Part shown: piece by piece, positions 1 to 6,880 of the stretch
Layout: every line of letters starts with the position of its first letter
Numbering within the stretch: position 1 is the stretch's first letter
Assembly: GCA_030456405.1 (NCBI GenBank)
Contig: JAKDNQ010000063.1
Span: 1-10,533 of the forward strand
DNA: 10,533 nt
Direction: 5' to 3'
Source: Nitrospira sp.
GTDB lineage: Bacteria; Nitrospirota; Nitrospiria; Nitrospirales; Nitrospiraceae
Position numbers and translations under genes: made by a program
The notes under the pieces: model-generated
What the model was told of the DNA's origin: nothing
Seen by the model: the letters and a program-made list of their open reading frames with translations, nothing else
Database searches by the model: none

Positions 1-2
1 AT

Positions 3-218
3 GCGGCGCAGGCCATCAGAACGCTCGTCCACCCGGTCCCAGTTATCGCCATTCATATGAGTAAGACGCCAGAAGAAGCCCCGCCCAACACGGATATTCT
101 GTTATCAGGCCCAACGGATTTCGATACAGCGACTCGACGGATTCTTGAAGAACTCAAGCGCCGTGGGGTGCTGGCTCAGGCGATTGGGGCGAAACCAATC
201 TTTCAGTATTCGATCTAG
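3..218 (+). CDS. 3' end of an unrecognised protein (partial)
   Basis: An open frame enters from the left edge and ends at TAG 216-218, giving the last 71 residues of a protein. An internal ATG at 57 exists, but the frame is open through the edge and the upstream residues (VHPVPVIAIHMSK) read like a buried beta strand, so I treat it as the C-terminus of a longer gene. The segment ILLSGPTDFDTATRRILEEL is followed by a basic helix and the end IFQYSI. I do not recognise the family and see no catalytic motif. It lies outside the cassette-like region and may be the gene flanking the left side of the accessory island. Confidence 0.5.
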   Translation, partial: AAQAIRTLVHPVPVIAIHMSKTPEEAPPNTDILLSGPTDFDTATRRILEELKRRGVLAQAIGAKPIFQYSI

Positions 219-225
219 CAGGAGG

Positions 226-387
226 GGATGGAGGCTGATGATCTTCTGTGCTCGCGCAACGCGCGGTCGCGGACTCCCCTCGTTGGACGCGCGCAGTGGA
301 AGATCAATCAGCCCCCATCCCTGGGAGACAACAAGCGAGCTTGGATGGAGCATTAATATCGTTCGACGCGCGCAGTAGGGATCATCC
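226..387. repeat. Palindromic intergenic repeat cluster (REP/BIME-like)
   Basis: The segment at 226-260 is an imperfect inverted repeat of 281-320: the 5' arm starts GGATGGAGGCTGAT and the 3' arm ends ATCAATCAGCCCCCATCC, with a GC-rich loop. A third arm at 360-387 (CGTTCGACGCGCGCAGTAGG and on) is a diverged direct copy of 280-300 (CGTTGGACGCGCGCAGTGGA). Shared GACGCGCGCAGT cores in two of the arms suggest a dispersed hairpin element rather than a single terminator. It begins 8 nt after the stop of the upstream gene, so it may also help end that transcript. Confidence 0.6.
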
Positions 388-594
388 CACCCACCCCTTA
401 TAAAGTGACGCTTGCTGCGGCCTTGCTGGACGAACTTTTTGAGTATCCTGCGAGAGGCGTCTCTTCTTGTTCCATACGTGCAGGTCCTCGAATGTGGATT
501 CAGCAGATTGCGCAATTGCCTGTCTTCCGCATGGCCTGGGATTAGCAGGTAGTTTCTGCTGGCTTTGCCGAAATGATTCGGACGTCGAATTATA
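388..594. other. Stretch without a supported gene
   Basis: No convincing coding frame is seen. A short + frame (357-545) starts within the repeat and has no family resemblance. The 3' part holds a small hairpin, CCGAA-ATGA-TTCGG (568-581), just before a GTTAGGC core. This may be the centre of a degenerate attC site whose outer arms would be GGCCT (533-537) and AGGCC (598-602). Confidence 0.35.
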
Positions 595-601
595 GTTAGG
601 C
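595..601 (+). other. Integron right core site (GTTRRRY), attC remnant
   Basis: GTTAGGC fits the R' core consensus GTTRRRY, where an integron integrase would cut between G and TT. It lies 51 bp upstream of the next ATG, the spacing expected for the 5' end of a gene cassette, and is matched by GCCTAAC just after that gene's stop. The left half of this site is not clear. Seven bases alone would be weak evidence; the support comes from the pairing and shared orientation with the other sites. Confidence 0.45.
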
Positions 602-610
602 CGAACTGAC

Positions 611-616
611 AGGAGG
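611..616 (+). promoter_or_regulatory. Strong Shine-Dalgarno AGGAGG
   Basis: A perfect AGGAGG lies 36 nt upstream of ATG 652, too far to serve it. It sits 5 nt before an in-frame CTG at 622, with no stop between 622 and the main frame, so it may define a non-AUG start for the downstream gene. Confidence 0.45.
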
Positions 617-651
617 CCGTTCTGTACCCACGGACCTACTTCGAAACGTTC

Positions 652-1578
652 ATGCGGTACGAGGCGAAGGATCAAGTCTTCGTCGCGATGCCGTTCAGTG
701 CGCCCTTCAGGCGCGCATTCGAGCGCACAATTGAGCCGGCCATCAATCTGGTATCTGTCAATGGTCGAAAGCTCATTCCGCGAATTATTAACCGGGCAAC
801 CTCCGGGTCACCCGACATACACGAACAGATTTTCGACGCGATTCTTCATTCTCGTTTAGTCATCGCCGACATGACCGTGCAATCCAGCTGTGCCGGCGAT
901 GATGGAACACAAAGGTGGCAGCCCAACGCCAATGTTGCATATGAGGTCGGTCTCGCGGCGGCATGGCGGAATCCAGAGGACATACTTCTAATTCACCGAG
1001 GGCATCCTGATCACAGTTACAGCTTTGACGTTCAGAACCTTCGACACATCCAGTACGATCCAGAAGGTGCTTCGTCAGTTGCAGTGTTGACCGACGAGAT
1101 TGTGCGTGCATTAAACCAGTCGAGCTTTCTCGCGAAAATGGCCTATCAAAAGATTCTTGAGTCGGTGTCTCCAACTGCTATTCAGTTTATGCATCTAGAA
1201 GCACGCCGTGCGTTCCCGGTGGTCGCGTTCCAGAATGAGAACATGCCAATCATGGACGGCAGGATTCATGCTGCGACAGAACTCCTCTCGTATGGTGCGC
1301 TCAAGAATCGCCATGTCTTACGGCAGGGCTCGGGCAAGGGTGTCGCCGTCATTTACGAGTGGACGGAGCTTGGCCTTCGGATGTTGCTGTCTTTGTACGC
1401 GATCACCACTGAGCGTTCCCAAGAACTCAGAAGGCAGATCGCTTCCGTGCCAGTTGGGACAGTTCCGCCGCCGGCACTGAGAGACCTGCCGGAGGCCAGG
1501 CCACCGGAGAAAGGTCCAATAGACATGGTCGACGCGGCGAAAGTAGACACCGTAAACGAACCGGCGACAGCAAAGTGA
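652..1578 (+). CDS. Nucleoside 2-deoxyribosyltransferase/TIR-like nucleotide-binding protein, possible defence effector
   Basis: This protein of 308 residues has an N-terminal Rossmann-like domain of the nucleoside-deoxyribosyltransferase/TIR-like group. Motifs seen are VFVAMPF (9-15), the helix and strand IFDAILHSRLVIADMT (60-75), PNANVAYEVGLA (91-102) with a glutamate at 98 in the place of the catalytic Glu, and FDVQNLRHIQY (125-135). Members of this fold cleave N-glycosidic bonds of nucleosides or NAD, and relatives act as effectors in anti-phage systems; that role here is inference. Residues about 190-250 look like a winged-helix-type unit, and the last 45 residues are Pro/Ala-rich and probably disordered. 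ATG 652 has no Shine-Dalgarno; an in-frame CTG at 622 would add (M)YPRTYFETF and has AGGAGG 5 nt upstream. The gene is bounded by a GTTAGGC core (595) and a GCCTAAC core (1592), as expected of a cassette. Confidence 0.72.
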   Translation: MRYEAKDQVFVAMPFSAPFRRAFERTIEPAINLVSVNGRKLIPRIINRATSGSPDIHEQIFDAILHSRLVIADMTVQSSCAGDDGTQRWQPNANVAYEVGLAAAWRNPEDILLIHRGHPDHSYSFDVQNLRHIQYDPEGASSVAVLTDEIVRALNQSSFLAKMAYQKILESVSPTAIQFMHLEARRAFPVVAFQNENMPIMDGRIHAATELLSYGALKNRHVLRQGSGKGVAVIYEWTELGLRMLLSLYAITTERSQELRRQIASVPVGTVPPPALRDLPEARPPEKGPIDMVDAAKVDTVNEPATAK

Positions 1579-1591
1579 TTGCGCGTAGTCG

Positions 1592-1671
1592 GCCTAACCA
1601 TAGCGCTGCAGAGCGATAGGAAAATGTACCGGGAGTCTTTCTGGCCTGATGATTCATTGGCATATGGTTAA
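1592..1671 (+). other. attC-like left half-site, right half degraded
   Basis: GCCTAAC (1592-1598) fits the left core RYYYAAC and lies 14 nt after the stop of the effector gene. The following CATAGCGCTGCAGAGCGA resembles the L'' arm of attC sites. A matching GTTAGGC is absent; the nearest candidate is GTTAATC (1667-1673), which would be diverged. The site appears damaged on its right side, where a repeat element begins. Confidence 0.45.
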
Positions 1672-1678
1672 TCAGGAT

Positions 1679-1722
1679 GATGAAAACAAAGAGATGAAAA
1701 CAAAGGGTCAGACCCCTTAATT
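1679..1722. repeat. 14-bp tandem duplication and GGGTC-A-GACCC palindrome
   Basis: GATGAAAACAAAGA (1679-1692) is repeated directly as GATGAAAACAAAGG (1693-1706). The second copy runs into the palindrome GGGTC-A-GACCC (1705-1715), followed by CTTAATTTTA. Sequences of the AAAGGGTCAGACCCCTT type are common as dispersed palindromes near IS200/REP-associated transposases; that link is from general knowledge. Here it sits at the 5' break of a truncated gene and so probably marks an insertion or recombination junction. Confidence 0.55.
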
Positions 1723-1730
1723 TTACTCTT

Positions 1731-2117
1731 GCGCAGATTGAACATGTAAGCCGCCTTTTCTTCGTTCGTCTTCTTCAAACCAAGGTGCCGGTGAGGGGTG
1801 CGATCTCACATGGCGAGTTTTTTGCTAACCGACTGAAGTCGATGTACTTTGGCCCAGCGTTAGTTGACGCCTATGAACATTGCGAAGGGCAACAATGGCT
1901 GAATTTTTCCCTGACTGATTCATTAGTTAAGCAGCTTGAGAGCGTGGGTCTCTCGATGCCACGGTTAAACTATTCGCCGTTTCAGGTGCCCTATAAGAAG
2001 AGGAGCGTCGAAGATCTTCCAAGGCGAGTGGAGATCAGCGAAAGAAATTTATATGCTTTCAATTTTCACGGTCTGTCATTCATGGAAGATGTGATAACAG
2101 CAATGAGCCTGCCGTAG
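1731..2117 (+). pseudogene. 5'-truncated nucleotide-cyclase-like protein fragment
   Basis: The open frame can be read from 1698 to TAG 2115-2117. Plausible protein sequence begins about 1731 (AQIEHVSRLFFVRLLQTK) and continues with KVPVRGAISHGEF, FGPALVDAYEHCEGQQW and a C-terminal tail. The PVRGAIs-GEF and alVdAYe---QqW pattern resembles proteins with an adenylate/guanylate-cyclase-like fold, but the N-terminal half with metal- and nucleotide-binding residues is missing. The only start codons near the beginning (GTG 1785 or GTG 1791) fall inside the conserved motif, so this is most likely a remnant. The break coincides with the palindrome at 1705-1715. A short expressed protein from GTG 1785 (110 residues) cannot be excluded. 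Confidence 0.6.
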
Positions 2118-2157
2118 GTTGCGTGAAGTATAAGAATACATTAGGCAAATTGTTCAG

Positions 2158-3951
2158 GTGAGTCGAGAAAGTTTGTCTTGGATGGTTACGATGACCAGCG
2201 GGCTACTATGCCGCCATCGTTTTTACTTGAATATGAATTACGGATCAGGGACTAAGAGAGGTAAAGGCCTTTCCGAAGAGCTGCTAAGGTCCTGGCATGT
2301 CCTGAAAAATGGCGAGCTTTCTGCTTTTAAGATTTCCTCCATGAGCAATAGGAAGGTTTGGTGGACCTGCGACAAAGGGCACGAGTGGCAAGCTATTGTC
2401 GCCAACAGATCTGGGAAAAACAAGACTGGCTGCCCGTTTTGTGCTGGCAAGAAGGCAACCGAACCTAACAACCTTGCGGCGCTATTCCCCCAGCTTCTTA
2501 CTGAGTGGAACTTTGGCAAGAACAAGACAATCCGCCCTGATGACCTGCTGCCTTATAGTCATAAGAAGGTTTGGTGGAAGTGCGAAAAGGATCATGAGTG
2601 GAAAACTGGCATCGCATATCGGACCAAACAGGGCTCAGGATGTCCGTATTGCTCTGGAAGGTCTGTTGGTTCCGATAATTCATTGGCCGCGCTGTATCCA
2701 TTACTTGCACAGGAATGGCACGCAGAGAAAAACGGGGTCTTGTCCGCAAAAGATGTTAGGCCAGGTACCGACCAGAAAGTATGGTGGCTATGCGAAAAAG
2801 AGCATTGTTGGAGGGCTGCCGTATGTTCTCGGACGCATAAATCAAAGGCAACTGGTTGTCCATATTGTTCCGGGCGAAGAGCTACAAAAGAAAATAATCT
2901 GGCCGTGGTTTTCCCCGAGCTTGTTGAAGAATGGCATGTCGAGAAAAATAGTCCGCTTACACCAGAAATGTTCAAGCCGGGCAGTAACAGAAAAGTATGG
3001 TGGAGATGTATCAAAGGACATGAATGGCAAACTTCACCAAACAAGAGGACGGGAGTTGATAAGACCGGATGTCCTTTCTGTAATCCGCAGACATCTCGCT
3101 TAGAGATACGTATCCTATGTGAACTCAGGCATCTATTTGAGGATGTCCGGTGGAGAGACAAGATAGGTGGTATTGAGGCGGATATTCATATTCCCAAGTA
3201 TGCCTTTGCTGTGGAGGTGGATGGTTACCGCTGGCATATTGGTAAAGAAGAGAAGGATAGAGTCAAAGGGGAGCAGTTAAAAGAAAAGGGGGTTGAGCTG
3301 CTACGTGTGCGAGACAAGAGGCTCATTCGCATATCAGGCTCTGACACCGAGTGCAGCGAAAATGAAGATGACATAGTCATTATTCATCGGTTGGTAAGGA
3401 ATGTCGTCAAACACATTTCATTGAGCGGGCCGGATCTGAGAAAGCTCAAGACCTACTTGCAAGGTAATACGCTTCACAATAGTAAGGAGTATGAGAAGGC
3501 CTTGTCATACTTGCCTTATCCACCCCCGGAATACTCGCTAGCAGGACGATATAGCCATCTGACTCAGGAGTGGCATTACGAAAAGAACGCCCCGCTAACC
3601 CCAGAGCATTTCACGCCTAGTGCGAGAGCAAATGTTTGGTGGAAATGTTCAGCCGGACATGAATACAAGTCTTTTCTCTACAACAGGATCAAAGGTGTGG
3701 GTTGTCCTTATTGTGCAGGCAAAAAGGTGTCGTCCGACAACAATCTCGCGGTTAAGGAACCAAGATTGGCTATGGAATGGAACCTGTCGAGGAATGTTGT
3801 GGCGCCTGAGAGTATTTATTATCGGTCAACAACAAAAGTATGGTGGATGTGCGAGAAAGGTCATGAATGGCTGGCTACACCTCAGAAGCGAGTGATGGGT
3901 CGCGGTTGTCCCTACTGTGCAGGAAAGAGAAGGCGGACTGATCTCAGCTAG
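2158..3951 (+). CDS. Six-zinc-ribbon (DUF4379-like) protein with central PD-(D/E)XK/Vsr-like nuclease
   Basis: This frame of 597 codons encodes tandem units of about 70 residues, pattern KVWWxCxKGHEW...GCPYCxGKK, matching the DUF4379 zinc-ribbon family. Ligand sets (C-x3-H...C-x2-C) are C71/H75/C92/C95, C142/H146/C162/C165, C212/H216/C234/C237, C284/H288/C305/C308, C497/H501/C516/C519 and C565/H569/C584/C587. Between ribbons 4 and 5 lies a restriction-endonuclease-like core: E316, then EADIHIPKYAFAVEVDGYRWH (340-360) with D342, E353, D355 and H360, then LKEKGVELLRVRD (374-386), as in Vsr/DUF559 nucleases. Residues 393-460 link the halves. I infer a DNA-binding and DNA-cleaving protein; target and biology are unknown. 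The start is uncertain: GTG 2158, ATG 2182, 2191 or 2233 are all in frame without a good Shine-Dalgarno, and recognisable sequence begins about residue 36. Base composition is more AT-rich than the backbone genes, suggesting transfer. Confidence 0.82.
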   Translation: MSRESLSWMVTMTSGLLCRHRFYLNMNYGSGTKRGKGLSEELLRSWHVLKNGELSAFKISSMSNRKVWWTCDKGHEWQAIVANRSGKNKTGCPFCAGKKATEPNNLAALFPQLLTEWNFGKNKTIRPDDLLPYSHKKVWWKCEKDHEWKTGIAYRTKQGSGCPYCSGRSVGSDNSLAALYPLLAQEWHAEKNGVLSAKDVRPGTDQKVWWLCEKEHCWRAAVCSRTHKSKATGCPYCSGRRATKENNLAVVFPELVEEWHVEKNSPLTPEMFKPGSNRKVWWRCIKGHEWQTSPNKRTGVDKTGCPFCNPQTSRLEIRILCELRHLFEDVRWRDKIGGIEADIHIPKYAFAVEVDGYRWHIGKEEKDRVKGEQLKEKGVELLRVRDKRLIRISGSDTECSENEDDIVIIHRLVRNVVKHISLSGPDLRKLKTYLQGNTLHNSKEYEKALSYLPYPPPEYSLAGRYSHLTQEWHYEKNAPLTPEHFTPSARANVWWKCSAGHEYKSFLYNRIKGVGCPYCAGKKVSSDNNLAVKEPRLAMEWNLSRNVVAPESIYYRSTTKVWWMCEKGHEWLATPQKRVMGRGCPYCAGKRRRTDLS

Positions 3952-4185
3952 GCAGATGAGATTCCGGCAATCACAAAGGGGTCGCCCATCTCGAAGGCTC
4001 CGGTCAAGAGGAAAGACGATCCGTATAAAAGGGGTCACATCTTGTTGTATGACATCGTCTTGGCGCAGGATAGGCGATGGCTCGTCCACTGCACATTGGG
4101 CTTCCTTGGGCATTTTATCATGTCACGTCAGCAGACTGAGGGAAAACTTGGCGTGCATATAAAACACCGTTTAAAGAATGAATCT
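3952..4185. other. Gene-free stretch with GGGGTCA motifs
   Basis: No gene is supported. The frame of the preceding protein stays open beyond its TAG, through about 4180 and into the hairpins and the attC site, but I see no recognisable domain. AAAAGGGGTCACATC (4027-4041) recalls half of the GGGTCAGACCC palindrome at 1705, and TTAAGGGGTCATGTC recurs at 4282-4296, so the area is probably made of repeat remnants. Confidence 0.35.
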
Positions 4186-4287
4186 CCCCGCAGCAAGCTG
4201 CGGGGTATCACAGAACTCAATTTCGCAGACTTCTCGGACACAGAGGCGAACCCCGTAGCAAGCTACGGGGAATATTCAAGTTTAAGG
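4170..4287. repeat. Inverted pair of REP-like hairpins
   Basis: Two near-perfect hairpins share one sequence: CCCCGCAGCAAGCTGCGGGG (4186-4205) and CCCCGTAGCAAGCTACGGGG (4251-4270), each a 9-bp stem with an AA loop. They differ by one compensatory pair (C-G to T-A), so the stem is preserved. Their flanks are inverted copies of each other: TTTAAAGAATGAATCT before the first, and GAATATTCAAGTTTAA after the second. The unit therefore looks like a BIME or small non-autonomous element of two REPs facing each other with a spacer of about 45 bp. No transposase is present in the window. Confidence 0.75.
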
Positions 4288-4310
4288 GGTCATGTCATAA
4301 CGGGGTTGCC

Positions 4311-4398
4311 GCCCAACAATGCGCTACAGCCGATGCTTCGCGTTGGCTCAACGACCCCGTGGATGGTCAGCCGCCGCTGATCCGCCGGGCCGTTGGGC
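4311..4398 (+). other. Integron attC-like recombination site (88 bp)
   Basis: Left core GCCCAAC (4311-4317) and right core GTTGGGC (4392-4398) are perfect inverted repeats. The left arm continues AATGCGCTACAGCCGATGC, very like the L'' arm of known attC sites, and the right arm holds GCTGATCCGCCGGGCC before the core. The length lies within the usual attC range. A toxin-antitoxin pair starts 46 nt after the right core, as expected of a cassette. Inner arm pairing is imperfect, so activity is uncertain. Confidence 0.65.
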
Positions 4399-4408
4399 GT
4401 CAAAACGC

Positions 4409-4440
4409 TTGCATTGCGTACGGTGACACTTTAGTATCAC
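4409..4440 (+). promoter_or_regulatory. Promoter and operator of the Phd/ParE-type module
   Basis: A -35-like TTGCAT (4409-4414) and a -10-like TAGTAT (4432-4437) are 17 bp apart. The inverted repeat GTGACACT-TT-AGTATCAC (4423-4440), one mismatch per arm, overlaps the -10, a fitting operator for an autoregulating antitoxin. Transcription would start about 4443-4445, on the ATG itself, and no Shine-Dalgarno is present, so a leaderless mRNA is likely. Confidence 0.45.
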
Positions 4441-4443
4441 TTT

Positions 4444-4701
4444 ATGCGAACGGAACTTGTCACTACCTTGAAGCGCCAAGCCACGGAACTCCTGTCCGAT
4501 CTGGAACGGAGCAAGGAACCCATTCTCATTACCCAGCATGGGGTACCTAGCGCCTATCTCGTGGATGTTGAAACCTATGAGATCTTGCAACGCCGGATGA
4601 GCCTGCTGGAAGGCATCGCCCGCGGAGAACGCGCCATTGAGGAAGGGCGCACCCTGAGCCACGCCCAGGCCAAGCAGCGCATGGCCCGATGGCTGAGGTA
4701 A
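4444..4701 (+). CDS. Phd/YefM-family antitoxin
   Basis: This 85-residue protein has the Phd/YefM pattern: an N-terminal DNA-binding part (LVTTLKRQATELLSDLERSK), the strand-turn-strand EPILITQHGVPSAYLVDVETYEIL at about 21-44, then a charged C-terminal part (EGIARGERAIEEGRTLSHAQ) that would wrap the toxin. It should neutralise the toxin encoded just downstream and repress the operon through the inverted repeat ahead of it. The stop overlaps the toxin start by 13 nt, implying translational coupling. The pair is the first cargo after the attC right core at 4392, consistent with a toxin-antitoxin gene cassette. Confidence 0.88.
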   Translation: MRTELVTTLKRQATELLSDLERSKEPILITQHGVPSAYLVDVETYEILQRRMSLLEGIARGERAIEEGRTLSHAQAKQRMARWLR

Positions 4702-5009
4702 TCTGGACGGAACCGGCGCTTAACGACCTGGATGCCATCGCCGACTACATCGCGCTGGACAATCCCGAAGCGGCAATGCGCCTTGTACAGAAGGTATTTC
4801 GCCATGTGGGGCAATTGGCCGATCACCCCAGGAGCGGTTCAAAGCCACCGGAGCTGAAGGGATGGCGCTACAGACAGATTGTCGAACCGCCCTGCCGCGT
4901 CTTCTATCGGCAAGAAGGCACCCGCCTGTTCATTCTGTACGTCATGCGCAGCGAGCGCCTGCTTCGGCCAGGCAAGCTTTCCACCCGGAGCAAGAAGCTG
5001 CCGGGGTGA
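4689..5009 (+). CDS. ParE/RelE-family toxin
   Basis: This 106-residue protein shows the RelE/ParE family pattern: EVIWTEPALNDLDAIADYIA (3-22), DNPEAAMRLVQKVF, the LADHPRSGSKPPEL loop, then the core strands YRQIVEPPCRVFYRQEG and RLFILYVMRSERLL. The EPAL-DLDAIADYIA start and hP-sG-pPEL loop favour the ParE branch, whose members act on DNA gyrase; RelE relatives cleave mRNA on ribosomes. Which applies cannot be told from sequence alone. The start ATG 4689 overlaps the antitoxin end and has no separate Shine-Dalgarno. The frame ends 14 nt before the recognisable part of a decayed antitoxin tail. Confidence 0.86.
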   Translation: MAEVIWTEPALNDLDAIADYIALDNPEAAMRLVQKVFRHVGQLADHPRSGSKPPELKGWRYRQIVEPPCRVFYRQEGTRLFILYVMRSERLLRPGKLSTRSKKLPG

Positions 5010-5022
5010 GGCCCCACGGATT

Positions 5023-5169
5023 GTCATCAGTCCTGACATGGTGCTACGCCTTTCCAAGGCGCTTGACCGTTCTCCGGAGAGTTGATTTGCCATGCAGTCC
5101 AACTACGATCTCCGGCAAGCCAAGCAGCATGTGAAGCTCGGCAAGGTCAGAAAAGTCCGGCTCACAGCG

Positions 5170-5175
<6 letters not shown>
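5023..5175 (+). pseudogene. higA: Remnant of a HigA-type antitoxin with an internal stop
   Basis: One frame reads VISPDMVLRLSKALDRSPES, then TGA (5083-5085), then FAMQSNYDLRQAKQ and a basic tail ending at TAA 5173-5175. HigA antitoxins have the pattern GISPdmAlRLskal-.SPe.WL.mQ..YDLwqA, so the TGA falls where Trp (TGG) is expected: a single-base nonsense change, with homology resuming in frame. The N-terminal helix-turn-helix part and any higB toxin are missing. The terminal TAA lies inside the next attC left core (GCCTAAC), as in many cassette genes. A 27-residue product from ATG 5092, which has GGAGA 11 nt upstream, is possible but unlikely to work as an antitoxin. Confidence 0.72.
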
Positions 5176-5811
<636 letters not shown>

Positions 5812-5863
5812 CTTAGCTTAGACATCGGAATGTGCGTCATCTGGCGGGCTGGATGTGTGGAGT

Positions 5864-5893
5864 TTGACTCCCCGGAAATCCCTGTGTTACGGT
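5864..5893 (+). promoter_or_regulatory. Possible sigma-70 promoter of mrp
   Basis: TTGACT (5864-5869) is followed, after 18 bp, by TACGGT (5888-5893) preceded by TG as in an extended -10. The layout closely matches the candidate ahead of yebC (TTGACA, 18 bp, TGCTACGAG). The -10 match to TATAAT is poor, so this is tentative. Confidence 0.33.
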
Positions 5894-5934
5894 CAACCTC
5901 TGTGTATTCGCTCAGTTAGCAAGGGGTTTCCGTT

Positions 5935-6855
5935 ATGGCGGTTGAAAAAGATCTGAAGGCCATTCTTGGTAAATTGAAGTATTCAGACGACGCCAAAGTT
6001 CTCGCGCAGATTTCAGAAAATACCAAACAGGTTCACGCGCGCATGGCCGGCATCAAGCATAAGCTGGTGGTCATGAGCGGAAAAGGCGGCGTGGGCAAGA
6101 GCATGACCACGGTCAATTTGGCGTTGGCCTTTGCGCGGCAAGGAGCGAAGGTCGGGCTTTTAGATGTGGATCTGAACGGGCCCTGTGTGCCCCGCATGTT
6201 GGGCTTGCACGGTCAGTCGTTGACCATGGGGCCTGCAGGAGCGATTCCCCCGGTCGGGCCGCTCGGAGTAAAAGTCGCGTCGATGGACTTCTTTCTGGAA
6301 GATGCGTCGCCGGTACGTTGGAAGGGGCCGATGGACGTGAGCCCGGTGTGGCTTGGGTTGATGGAAATGAATGTCATTCGAGAATTTTTGGCCGATGTCG
6401 TTTGGGGCGAACTCGATTATCTCCTGGTCGATTTGCCTCCTGGGGCCGCGGCGGATAAGCCTCCGGTCATCGCCGGGTTTATCCCAGACCTAGCAGGAGC
6501 GATTGTCGTCACGACGCCGTCGGAAGTGGCATCGGATGTCGTGCAGAAATCGGTCACCTATGCCCGCGACATGGGCATCAAGGTGATGGGCATGATCGAG
6601 AATATGAGCGAGTATCGGTGCCCTTCTTGTGGAGAGGTGAACGAGTTGTTCGAAGGCAATACCGAGGCGATGTGTGAAATACTGGATTTGCCGCTGCTCG
6701 GACGGATTCCCTTCGACCGGACACTCGTGCGCACTTTCGACAAAGGCCAGCCGTTGCTCGACGACACGTATCCGACGATTCAACGGTACCAAGACATTGC
6801 CGGGCGCATTAAAACGTTACTGGACTACAAAAAAGTGCTGGCTGAACAATTGTGA
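5935..6855 (+). CDS. mrp: Mrp/NBP35-family iron-sulfur cluster carrier ATPase
   Basis: This 306-residue P-loop NTPase has the deviant Walker A GKGGVGKS (49-56), the switch I region LLDVDLNGPCVPRMLGL, the Walker B-like DYLLVDLPPG with D166, and C229-P-S-C232, the CxxC that holds a bridging 4Fe-4S cluster between two subunits in Mrp/ApbC/Nbp35 proteins. Members deliver Fe-S clusters to apoproteins in the cytoplasm. The N-terminal MIP18/DUF59 domain of many bacterial Mrp proteins is absent; in its place are about 43 residues with a helical, charged character. AAGGGG lies 8 nt before ATG 5935. A gene for a PCP_red-domain protein follows after 25 nt, so the two are probably one operon and may share an Fe-S or redox role. 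Confidence 0.9.
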   Translation: MAVEKDLKAILGKLKYSDDAKVLAQISENTKQVHARMAGIKHKLVVMSGKGGVGKSMTTVNLALAFARQGAKVGLLDVDLNGPCVPRMLGLHGQSLTMGPAGAIPPVGPLGVKVASMDFFLEDASPVRWKGPMDVSPVWLGLMEMNVIREFLADVVWGELDYLLVDLPPGAAADKPPVIAGFIPDLAGAIVVTTPSEVASDVVQKSVTYARDMGIKVMGMIENMSEYRCPSCGEVNELFEGNTEAMCEILDLPLLGRIPFDRTLVRTFDKGQPLLDDTYPTIQRYQDIAGRIKTLLDYKKVLAEQL

Positions 6856-6880
6856 CGCAACGCACTGAAGAGGAGATCCC

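Noticed and set aside
83..115. Two GCCCAAC motifs that resemble integron left cores
   Set aside because: Both lie inside a coding frame with no matching GTTGGGC nearby and no attC-like arms.
357..545. Short + strand frame with segments such as AALLDELFEYPARG
   Set aside because: It begins inside the repeat, has no good start signal and shows no recognisable family.
382..675. 97-codon minus-strand frame
   Set aside because: It overlaps the start of the effector gene and the core sites, with no recognisable motif.
2592..3161. 189-codon minus-strand frame opposite the zinc-ribbon gene
   Set aside because: It is a shadow frame created by the repeated ribbon codons on the + strand.
2158..3951. 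Regularly spaced repeats of about 210 bp that could suggest a CRISPR or satellite
   Set aside because: The periodicity is that of protein zinc-ribbon units; DNA copies are diverged and there is no short direct repeat with unique spacers.
4042..4380. 112-codon + frame after the zinc-ribbon gene
   Set aside because: It reads through both hairpins (SPRSKLRG, VASYGEY) and most of the attC site, typical of a chance frame in repeats.
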